Source of the DNA: Tuctoria greenei
Lineage: Eukaryota; Streptophyta; Magnoliopsida; Poales; Poaceae
Length of the DNA: 64,000 bases
Assembly: GCA_036927565.1 (NCBI GenBank)
Contig: JAYESD010000006.1
Coordinates: 101,591,353-101,655,352, forward strand
Reading direction: 5' to 3'
In this document: positions 55,361 to 64,000 of the stretch, piece by piece
Position numbering within the stretch: position 1 is the stretch's first letter
Layout of the letters: each line of letters begins with the position of its first letter
Translations under genes and position numbers: made by a program
Notes under the pieces: model-generated
What the model saw: only the letters and a program-made list of their open reading frames with translations
Databases searched by the model: none
What the model was told of the DNA's origin: nothing

Positions 55361-57240
55361 GCTAGCTCAGGTACTAGATCAAACATTGCAGGTCCAGATC
55401 CATATCCGCGGGGGGAGAGCATTTTCGTTGAAGATGAGGAAGAGATGGAGCTGCTGCCCGAAAATTCAGCAGCTAATGACATTGTTCCAGCTCCTGATTT
55501 TGATTCAAAGCCAGCACCGATGACCACCATTGCTGGTCCAGATCCTCCTCAAGTCACAAGCTCATCGATTTGTGATGAACATGAAGAAGAAGAAGCTTGT
55601 GAAGTGTCCACTCCCCTCCGGGTTCTCAAAAGTCATCCTCCACAACAAATTATTGGAAGCTTGCACGAACGAGTCACACGGTCCAGGTTTTGCGATCCAA
55701 ACTCTCATGCTCATTCTGCTTTTGTTGCTTCTTTTGAACCCAAAGATATATCACACGCGCTCACTAATGAATTTTGGATTATTGCCATGCAAGAAGAGAT
55801 ATAAAATTTTGAAAGAAATAGTGTTTGGAAACTTGTACCTCCACCTCAAGGTCACACTTTAATTGGAACTAAATGGGTGTTTAAAAATAAACAAAGTGAG
55901 GATGGGGTTGTAGTTAGGAATAAGACTAGGTTGGTTGCTCAAGGTTTCACTCAAGTTGAAGGTCTAAATTTTGATGAAACTTTTGCCCCTGTTGCTAGAT
56001 TAGAAGCCATAAGAATTTTGTTAGCTTTTGCTACATCTAAAGGTTTTAAACTTTAGCAAATGGATGTTAAAAGTGCTTTTCTTAATGGCTACATAGATGA
56101 GGAGGTTTATGTCAAACAACCACCGGGTTTTGAAAATTCAAATTTTCCTAATCATGTTTACAAACTGTCCAAAGCCTTGTATGGTCTCAAACAAGCCCCT
56201 AAAGCATGGTATGATAGGTTAAAAACATTATTACTTGAAAAGGGGTTTACTATGGGCAAGGTTGATAAAACTCTTTTTGTGCTCAAGCATGGCAATGACT
56301 CATTATTCGTTCAAGTTTATGTGGATGATATTATATTTGGTTGTGCTTCTCATGATCTTGTGTCCAAGTTTTCAGCTATGATGAGTTCAGAATTTGAGAT
56401 GAGTATGATGGGAGAACTCACGTACTTTTTGGGGCTGCAAATCAAGCAAACCAAGGAGGGTACCTTTGTGCATCAAATGAAGTATACCAAAGACCTCCTA
56501 AGGCGCTTCAACATGGACAAAAGCAAGCCTCTTCGGACACTAATGGGAACAGCAACAACACTTGAACTTGATGAAGATGGTGAACCCGTGGATCAAAAAG
56601 AATATAGAAGCATGATCGGATCACTTATGTACCTCACGGCATCAAGACCAGACATACAATTTAGCATATGTCTTTGTGCACGGTTTCAAGCCTCCCCACG
56701 TGCTTCACATCGTCAAGCCATCAAAAGGATTCTTAGGTACTTACAAGGAACTCAAGAATTTGGCATTTTTCTTCCTTCTTCCTCAACTATTACTTTGAAA
56801 GCTTTTTTGGATGCTGATTTTGGGGGTTGTAGGAGTGATAGAAAAAGTACTTCCGGTGCTTGTCATTTTCTTGGTAATTCACTTGTTGCTTGGTCCTCTA
56901 GAAAACAAAACTCAGTTGCACAATCCACGGTTGAATCTGAATATGTAGCTGATGCTAGTGCTTGCTCACAAAATCATTGGATTGTTCAAACACTTAAGGA
57001 CTATGGGGTCGATCTACATAGTGTTCCACTGTTTTGTGATAACACTAGTTCTATATGCATTGCTAAAACCACGTGCAACATACTAGAACTAAGCACATTG
57101 ACATTAGGTATCACTTTCTATGTGATAATGTTGAAAAAGGAAACATTGTGCTTCAACAATTGGCTGACATTTTTACAGAACCTTTGGATTTCACTCATTT
57201 TTGTTTCATTCGTAGTGAAATAGGGGTTATGCATCCTCAT
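55361..57240 (+). pseudogene. pol: Copia K reverse transcriptase and RNase H
   Basis: An acidic linker (55430-55610) leads to RT. TAA at about 55801 and TAG at about 56056 interrupt; the main open frame is 56060-57223. RT motifs: Q-M-D-V-K-S-A-F-L-N-G, L-K-Q-A-P-K-A-W-Y, Y-V-D-D-I-I-F-G. RNase H: D-A-D-F-G-G, D-R-K-S-T-S-G-A, and S-T-V-E-S-E-Y-V-A, where D has S-T-A. A one-base insertion near 57071 shifts the frame, and 18 bp present in D near 57155 are missing. The protein end (H-P-H-G-L-N) is at about 57250. Confidence 0.88.
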
Positions 57241-57252
57241 GGATTAAATTGA

Positions 57253-58276
57253 GGGGAGAGTTTTTAAACTTGAGAAGTCTATGTGTGAATCTGAAATTAA
57301 AATAATATGAGCATATTATTTCATACATATATGACGTTGTGATTTCATTTACATGCTGAAAGTTCTTACTACATTACTCATGTTATACATTTTGTAGTTT
57401 TTGCCATGACTAGTAATTGGAATAATTAATTACACTAAATCTGGTCATGATCGAACTTTCTTGCTGTTTTGAACTTGTTGCATGCTCACAAGTGCTTTTA
57501 ATAATGAAAAATTAATCAATAAACTATTCACATGTTGAGCTTTTACGATCAAATAAAAATAAAAAAAGATCAAGAGAATATGCATGCATCGTACTTCTTC
57601 TTTTGAGATGGCTTATCATTGCACATAGATATGAACTTGGAAGAAGTTGTGTATGACTAAAACCATGTCCTTAAGCTCCTGATTGTCAAATGACATAGGC
57701 TTGGCTTGGTTGGTTAGAATAAGGCAGATGCGCATATAATCTCTTGCAAATATCATATGATCTAAATTTGTGCTTTGAAAAATAATAAAATGCAGCAACA
57801 AGTGTCATGCTTTCAGGTTTTGAAATAGTTAAGTTTGTGAGATCATGACTTGCTAAATTGGAAATTACATTTGATCTCTAGCATGGCTTACACTACTTTA
57901 TGTATTTCACTGATGTTATAGTGTAAGTTACTTGATAGTATGACTTGGATGAGCTTTGTTTTATATGTATATGTTATAATATGCTCATAACAATTAAAAT
58001 TTGTCTTATAAACCTTGCTAAATACATCGTCAAAGGGGGAGAGACAATATGTGAATTTTTTTAAAAAAGATAAGTATGCAAGGGGGAGAAATTGATTACA
58101 CATTTCACATATTCACAATTGTTTTTGGCACGATTCTTCTCAGGGAGAGAACTTCTTTTTCTCATTTTATTTCTGTTTTTCAAAGGGGGAGAAATTTGTT
58201 TTCAAAACTTTTAATGTTAATAAGCCAATTTTCGGATCTTAAATGGTGTTGCCAATGCATTCATCAGGGGGGAGAT
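57253..58276 (+). other. Copia K 3' region with multiple polypurine tracts
   Basis: A/T-rich, non-coding. Polypurine tracts at about 58033-58044 (AAAGGGGGAGAG), 58079-58090, 58182-58193 and, next to the LTR, 58266-58275 (AGGGGGGAGA). Mirrors the clustered tracts in D. Confidence 0.75.
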
Positions 58277-59928
58277 TGTGAGACCTATGTGTGCTGAATA
58301 CATTGGCTATGGCGATAAAAGTTTTGAATACTACCAAAACACCTTTTTAGCAAGGTCCGACTCTAGCTCCGAGCTTCTGCAAGGTCTGGTAATAGGTTCG
58401 ACTTGCTTTGTCAAAGTCCAACATGTTTTTTGATAGCTCCGGCATGTCTTTGGTAAGCTCCGGCGCTAGGTTATCTAGCTTTGGTAAGCTCCGGCTCAAG
58501 CTCCGGTTAGCTTTGGCAAGATTCGGAATTTGAACGTAATGTTCCTGTTTTTACTATGAAGTGTTTTGAACTTGCTTTACATTGTTGGAAAGATTGGTTA
58601 GTATTCATTTGATAAGTTTTTGGTGTGTTTTGGTTGATATGGATGATATTGTTTTACTGTGGTTTTGCAACATGCTTATGTGAGGTGCTCACGTAAGATG
58701 TTGTGGTTTCGGAACTAACGAGAGTCAAGTCAAGGACTTGTGCTCGGAAGTATTGGTTGTTTGTTCATCTGCAGGTGTTGCTTGAGTTCAAGACATGGCT
58801 GGTGACGGGATCCATTGAACTAGTCTTAGGGAGAAGATGAGGTTCAACAACCATGTTCAGAAGGAATTGTGGTTGAGTTGATCGGGAGGTTGCACAGCAT
58901 ATTTGAATCAAGAACAATGCATATGAAGGTATCATGGACATCGTTAGAAGATGTTTGAACGTGTGCAAGGAGTGAATGGACATGGCTACATAGTTCTGAG
59001 ACGTGATGAAGAGATGTGGACTTAAAGAATTGGTCGGAAAGGTCCAACCGACTAGGTTATAGACTCAGGTTGCGGCTAAGTCGTATTTGACCCAAATATT
59101 GAAAGTTTTGAGTTGGTTATGATAGGATTTCGTGTTGGTCACGAATTTGAGTTTTTTTAGGAATGTGGGATACATTCCTAAGGTGTTTGGAAGTCTTAAG
59201 ATTGCTTCTATCTACGTATAGAAGAGTCCTAAGCAGTTATGGAAAGTTTTGATTCGTGAATTGAGTAGGATTAGAGTCCTAGTTGAGATTGGGTTGGCCT
59301 AAGGGCTGGTTATATAAGCAAGGGAGGCCAGAGCTCGTGGGAGAAGACTTTGGGGTTGTTCCTCATGTGTTCTATTGAATAAAATTCGTAGTTGAAAGGA
59401 ACTTTTGTGCCTTGTTCGTCCGACTTGTTCCAGACAAGTTTTTCTCGTCGAGTTTTCTGCACAGCACTACCTTTCTTCGGTGATTTTATCATAACTCAAG
59501 TTTTACAGATCCAATTGACGTGATTCTTTTTGGGTTATCTTCAGAACTTGATTTTATATCATCTGCGAAAATTTCACAGTCATTGGATTTGTGATTTCTG
59601 ATCTACACGAGTTTCTTTGCAGTGTTCCAGAACTGTTTTTTTCGGGTAGGACAGATTGATCTTTGTACGATCTTTTGATCGTAACTTGAGTTTCTCTAGA
59701 CGGATTTGAGTGATTCTTATTGTGTCATCTTCGTGACTTGATTCTCTCTAATATCTATCACTTTTGTCCCGGTGAAACACGTTTAGATTAGTCTCACACA
59801 TGATTTCTTTAACAGATCATTTTTCTTGCTGAAGGGGTTGGGATTTAATTGTTTCCGCTGCGTAAGATTTTTTAGTCTACCATTCACCCCACCCTCTGGT
59901 AGCTTTTCGCGTGCTCTTCGATCCTACA
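58277..59928 (+). repeat. 3' LTR of copia K
   Basis: 1652 bp, TGTGAGACC...GATCCTACA. U3 array of AGCTCCGGC/AGCTCCGAC units at about 58370-58520, shorter than in D. TATA box TATATAAG at 59311-59318. Confidence 0.9.
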
Positions 59929-59943
59929 AAGTTGCAGGAATAA

Positions 59944-60295
59944 AGGACTAGTCCGGCCACAGAGAGGACTAGTCTGGTCTCAACACAGTATCACAATAGG
60001 ACTAGTCTGGTTTCAGAGAGGACTAGTCTGTTCTATCACAGTAGCTCATAGAGGACTAGTCCGTTTTCATAGCGGACTAGTTCGTTTTCTCACAGTTCCA
60101 AAAGAGGACTAGTCCGGTGGTAGAGAGGACTAGTCTGATATCCTTTCTGGACAAAAACGGACTAGTCTGGTCCATAACTGACTAGTCCGGTACACTCACA
60201 AAAGTTAGGGTTTCTTAGTGTGTTGCACTTCTCAACGCATAAATCACTCAGTACAACGGACTAGACCGTTCCAAAATGGACTAGTCCAGTCATCA
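59944..60295 (+). repeat. GGACTAGTCC palindrome array in copia J U3
   Basis: About twelve copies of GGACTAGTC(C/T) in ~350 bp, spaced irregularly at roughly 20-45 bp. The core GGACTAGTCC is a perfect 10-bp palindrome. It sits just upstream of the TATA box. Confidence 0.85.
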
Positions 60296-60324
60296 GGATC
60301 CAAACGATAACTTTTCTAAGTGTC

Positions 60325-60333
60325 TATAAATAG
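60325..60333 (+). promoter_or_regulatory. TATA box, copia J LTR
   Basis: TATAAATAG, about 30 bp downstream of the last unit of the U3 array. Confidence 0.7.
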
Positions 60334-61094
60334 ATGATCCACGACCCCATAACACACATCTAAGAACCCTAGCGCCACCATTGCATCCAAGAGCACAAAA
60401 GCACTCCTCTCAACACATTCTAAGGTCCTAAGAGTCAAATATTTGGGAGTTGGCAATTGGAAAAGGGAGAGTGGCGATCTTATCAACATACAGCTCTTGG
60501 GTTTGATTTCTCACACACTCCTGTTGATTATTGTGTAATTATTTGAGTGTGTTGATCTCTATTGTTGTTTGTAATCTTGTGGGAGCCCTCAATGTGTAAA
60601 GTTGCCCCACCAACTTGGTGATTAATCGTGATAGTGGAATCAAGTCGGCCTTGTGTGGTGACTTGACGAGGGAAAAGGGTTTGAAGAGACCCAGCTCTGT
60701 GTGGGATTCCTCAACGAGGAGTAGATCTCTTTGGTGAGATCGAACCTCAGTAAAAATCACTTGTCTCGTGTGCTTTTGATCCATACTTTTGATTATCATC
60801 ACTATCTAGGGCATAGACTTGATCATACTTACATTTTGTGTTACTCTTGTATTCCACGTGCAAATCATTCATCATCAACACTTGCTAGAGTTGTTAGTAC
60901 ATTCTACTACCTTCAGTTGTGAGAGATTCAAAGGGAAAATATAATTGATCTAAATTTGACAGTTGTGGTTATACACACTAGACTAGTCCTTACTCATACC
61001 GGACTAGTCCGGCCTTCCAGGTATTAACAGTTTTGCTAAGTGTTTCAAGAAAATTTCAATAGCCTATTCACTCCCCCTCTAGGCCGCATTCAAT

Positions 61095-61106
61095 TGGTAT
61101 GAGAGC
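61095..61106 (+). other. tRNA-Met-type primer-binding site, copia J
   Basis: TGGTATGAGAGC, one mismatch to the usual TGGTATCAGAGC, two bases after the LTR end. Confidence 0.8.
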
Positions 61107-61146
61107 GGGCTCTCCATCTACGAGACTCACCTCTCGGAGAGATCAA

Positions 61147-61239
61147 ATGGCCTTAGAGAAGAATAATGAGATCTTAAAGGTTCCCAACACCGAAGGTGAA
61201 CATGACACAAAGGCATTCAATATACTCAAGGGGAACAAA
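61147..61239 (+). pseudogene. gag: Copia J gag start, cut by Athila E
   Basis: ATG at 61147, 40 bp after the primer site, opens 31 codons (M-A-L-E-K-N...) in the normal gag position before the first base of the Athila E LTR at 61240. Too short to classify by motif; identity rests on position. Confidence 0.6.
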
Positions 61240-62913
61240 TGTTGACGGCTGTTATATACCAATTTCATCAGTCAATTTAACTCAATTATGTGAAGGATTT
61301 GTCATTTCTTGCACACATCACCTTTCTATCTAACCTAATTCCACTTGGACTTGGAGAAAATATGTGTATGCAGCATTTTATGCAGGAAATGAGGAAATGT
61401 AGAGGGACCAATCCTATAAAATATCATCCCAGCCAATCAGGTGACGACACGTGGCATCCCATGGATCAAATGGCCCACAAACAGAAGTATCCGAGGAGAT
61501 CCAACAGTGTATCACCCAGATACATCAAGGGGGCCCACCTGGCAGCCACCTGGAGGAAGCACTCCACGTTTGGAGTGCTGACCAGGTTGGCCAAACCAAG
61601 GGTTCAGCCGACCCCTTCCTGGCGCCAAATGCGGTCAAACTACGCGTGTTGGCTCCTCCTGGCTTGAAGGAGTCAATGGTGACTGATTCGCGCGCTTTTG
61701 GTGGCGGCAACCGACCTCAACACTAGTATAAATAGGACCCCCTACCCCTCACTTCAACACACACCACTTGAGCTTCATCTCTATTGTATACACTATCATC
61801 CATAGTCTTAGAGGAGTTAGGTTGTAGAGAGGAGAGTCTCTAGTCCCAAGTCCAAATTGGGAAAGGAGTAAGGAGTCTCTCTCTTCCCAATCCTACATTG
61901 GGAAAGGTATGGCTCATGTATTCTTTCTTGTATTTGTGACTTTATGCATAATAAAGATAGTATCTTTAGTCTCTACTTATACATATACTTGGGCAAAGCA
62001 TTTCTTGTTTGATTGTGGAGTCCATGCATGTGGAAGGTATAGCTTCTATGATTGTTTCATCATGAACATATCTCATTATCATAGAACCTATAGACCACCA
62101 CTATAGTCTTGTTAATAATAACATAACTAGGTTAGTATGGATAATTATGTTGTGTATCAACATTGGTTCAATAATGATTCAATTTATTGCCTTAGGATGG
62201 CTTGTGCCTAGGCTCTTAAGGTAATTACTTAATATGCTAGCATGGTGCTAGGATAGCTAAGTAGCATTGGATGTCTCGTAGACCCATGGATTGAAGAGGT
62301 AGGCAGTAGGTGGTGATAGAACTATCTATCCTTTGTAATCCTCCATGTTTGGCTATGCCACGAGCTCTTGGCGGGAGTCGCCTTAGTATTGCTAGTGGTA
62401 AGCCCGTGCCCGATGTGTTGAACCACATAGCATAAGTATTCACTATTGATCTAGCTTATGGATAATTAGTTTAGACTATGTATATGTACAATAGAGCATA
62501 GTAGGAGTACATCCATAACTCTCAACCTTAACTAACCTCTAGGATCCTCTTATCCCCCTCAGACTTGAAAGATTTTGTGTTTGTCACACTACCTCCACTT
62601 TTATTTTATCCATCCTTACTAGATTCTTACCTAGACCTTTCTACCCCTTCCACTTGATGATTGTTATATCTCTCCCCTGCCTTCCTTTGGGATCAAATAA
62701 ATGACACCCTTGGGAATACTCTTAAGGGGAAATGCTACAATGATATTTCTGTGCGCTTGCGGAATTCACTCTGTGATCCAATAGAACCATTAACAAGCAT
62801 TTCTGACACATCAGTTGGAGATGTTTAGTTAATGGTGCATAAGAAATACAAACAAGCATTTTTGGCGCCGTTGCCGGGGATGATTTGTTAGTATATCTTA
62901 GGAGCCATCAACA
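61240..62913 (+). repeat. 5' LTR of Athila E
   Basis: TATA box TATAAATAG at 61727-61735. A C/T-rich leader follows. The LTR end is ambiguous: ...AAACA at 62854 or ...ATCAACA at 62913, each followed by AGCATTTTTGGCGCCGTTG. A third, shorter LTR-end-like string lies at 62785-62800. Part of the U3 (61560-61640) resembles the hairpin region of Athila B but the palindrome is degraded. Confidence 0.8.
62863..62880 (+). other. tRNA-Asp primer-binding site, first copy
   Basis: TGGCGCCGTTGCCGGGGA, perfect tRNA-Asp type, eight bases after ...AAACA. Confidence 0.88.
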
Positions 62914-62921
62914 AGCATTTT

Positions 62922-62939
62922 TGGCGCCGTTGCGGGGGA
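62922..62939 (+). other. tRNA-Asp primer-binding site, second copy
   Basis: TGGCGCCGTTGCGGGGGA, one base different from the first, 59 bp downstream, with the same AACAAGCATTTT upstream. Confidence 0.85.
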
Positions 62940-63053
62940 AGGCAAATAGATATAACATGACTGAGTGAATAGGATAGAACCCTGGGTAGGATTTGAGTAG
63001 GATAACAATTCTTTGTTTTCGCATTTATTTTACATGTGAAAATAGGGTAGTGT

Positions 63054-64000
63054 ATGTCTGGTTTCCGCCTGCCGGAAAACTTTGTTGAAGATCCCGAATC
63101 TCTTCTAAGAGACCAACCCCGTGTCATTACTCCTCAGAAGATTTGAGCGGCAAAGCAAGCCAGCATTTTTGCACCAACAATCCAAACGCCAATGGCTCAG
63201 AAGACCATTCGTGAGTTCTCAGCTCCCTCTGCTAACAATGTGCCTATTGGGCCTACTGTTAACACGGGAGATGTGAACTTTTAGATCAAAATTGGACTTA
63301 TCACTATGGTGCAAGCCAACCCATTCTGTGGGAAGGCTAACGAGGATGCAAGTGCTCACCTGCAACAATTACTCAAGATCTGCAGCACTTTTAAGATCAA
63401 GGACGTGTCTCCGGATGCGGTCCGTCTGAGACTGTTCCCGTTCTCTCTCCTTGGGAGAGCAAAATAGTGGTTCTACGCGAACCGAAGTGCTGTAGACACT
63501 TGGGAGAAGTGTTCTACGACATTCCTCGCCAAACTCTTCCCGTTGGGCAAAACCAATGCCCTACGTGGAAGGATTTCCAGCTTTCAGCAAGAGCTCAAGG
63601 AATCTATTCCTGAGGCATGGGAAAGGCTTCAGGAGTACATCCTAGCCTGTCCCCACCATGGGATGGATGATTGGCTCCTTATTCAGAATTTCTATAATGG
63701 GTTGATCCCATCAGCTCGTGACCATTTGGATGATGCTGCTGGAGGAGCCTTCTTCTCATTGACGGTGCCAAAAGCTAAAGATCTTATTGAGAAGATTGTG
63801 TCCAACATGGGATGGAATGATGAGCGTCTCCATACCCGACAGAGAGGCATGCACACCTTGAAGGAGGTGGACATGATCGCTGCAAAATTGGACCTCCTAA
63901 TGAAGAAAATTTATGGACAAGCCAGTGGGTGACGTGTCTGGTAGTGCCTATGTCCTAGACTCTCACATCACGTGTGAAGTCTGTGGCAACACGGGTCATA
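63054..64000 (+). pseudogene. gag: Athila E gag
   Basis: Starts M-S-G-F-R-L-P-E-N-F at 63054. In-frame stops: TGA 63144-63146, TAG 63282-63284, TAG 63465-63467 (before W-F-Y-A-N). The clear capsid core is G-L-I-T-M-V-Q-A-N-P-F-C-G, L-F-P-F-S-L-L-G-R-A-K, L-A-K-L-F-P-L-G-K-T-N and F-Y-N-G-L. After a TGA at about 63930, a one-base frame change leads into C-E-V-C-G-N-T-G-H, the first part of a zinc knuckle cut by the window end. Confidence 0.87.

Larger units (their letters stand above)
50803..59928 (+). mobile_element. Copia (Sirevirus) element K, 5' LTR truncated
   Basis: Plus-strand copy of the same family as D: partial 5' LTR, tRNA-Met primer site, gag, protease, integrase, RT, RNase H, polypurine tracts and 3' LTR. 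About the first 680 bp of the 5' LTR are absent; the sequence starts exactly where Tekay A ends. The 3' LTR is followed by the LTR of copia J. More decayed than D. Confidence 0.9.
59929..61092 (+). repeat. 5' LTR of copia J (left end missing)
   Basis: LTR-type sequence ending CATTCA before a primer site. Left start is missing because K abuts it. U3 holds the GGACTAGTCC array, then TATA box TATAAATAG at 60325-60333, then a long U5-like part with the scattered motif twice more at about 60980-61010. Confidence 0.75.
61240..64000 (+). mobile_element. Athila-type gypsy element E, 5' part
   Basis: LTR starting TGTTGACGGCTG, tRNA-Asp primer site(s) and gag; runs off the right edge. LTR start and TATA context match Athila B, while gag matches the reverse fragment at 3919-5237. 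Inserted in gag of copia J. Confidence 0.88.

Noticed and set aside
59944..60295. Regularly repeated short motif suggesting a CRISPR-like array
   Set aside because: Units are 10 bp, spacing is irregular, and the array sits in a copia LTR upstream of a TATA box in plant DNA.

Overview
The window is intergenic, transposon-packed DNA from a plant, most likely a grass. No host gene, rRNA, tRNA, CRISPR array or bacterial-style operon is visible. Everything recognisable is LTR-retrotransposon sequence: Ty1/copia of the Sirevirus kind, Ty3/gypsy chromovirus of the Tekay/Del kind (with a chromodomain), Ty3/gypsy Athila (tRNA-Asp primer site) and Ty3/gypsy Tat/Retand (dual RNase H plus an antisense ORF). 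The grass assignment is inference from this family mix; no host marker is present. Letters A to K below are local labels for the elements.

Layout. 1-2205: 3' end of a copia element (I). 2206-3918: 5' LTR and broken gag of a Tat element (H). About 3919-5237: reverse-strand Athila gag/protease fragment. 5238-5631: inverted Tekay LTR end. 5632-50802: Tekay element A, its 5' LTR missing the first ~215 bp. A is interrupted twice. First, Athila B (10831-25608, duplication TATAC) sits in its integrase; B's left LTR itself holds a 5-kb non-coding TG...CA element F (11890-16941, duplication GATTC). Second, Tat element C (28176-50202, duplication GTTGG) sits in A's 3' LTR, and C's gag is interrupted after 23 nt by copia D (29102-38103, duplication GGATC). 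50803-59928: copia K, same family as D, its 5' LTR truncated exactly at the end of A, so A probably inserted into K. 59929-61239: LTR, primer site and gag start of copia J, interrupted at 61240 by Athila E, which runs off the right edge.

The insertion order K, then A, then C, then D makes a four-level nest with three perfect 5-bp target duplications still readable around B, C and D (plus a fourth around F). All coding regions carry stops or frameshifts except single domains (for example the integrase ORF of D), so none of the elements looks autonomous today.

The most interesting observation is in the D/K copia family. K carries a 1163-bp segment between the Gag zinc knuckle and protease, bounded by a near-ideal plant 5' splice site, a CTAAC branch-like site and a TAG acceptor. 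D lacks exactly this segment, as a spliced copy would. The TAG acceptor is also an in-frame stop, suggesting splicing could switch between Gag and Gag-Pol. A microhomology deletion would give the same junction, so this needs testing. Other points: a large antisense ORF with its own intron in C, an in-frame Gag-RNase H fusion in A, a probable 5-kb solo LTR (F), palindromic U3 arrays, and a duplicated LTR-end/primer site in E.
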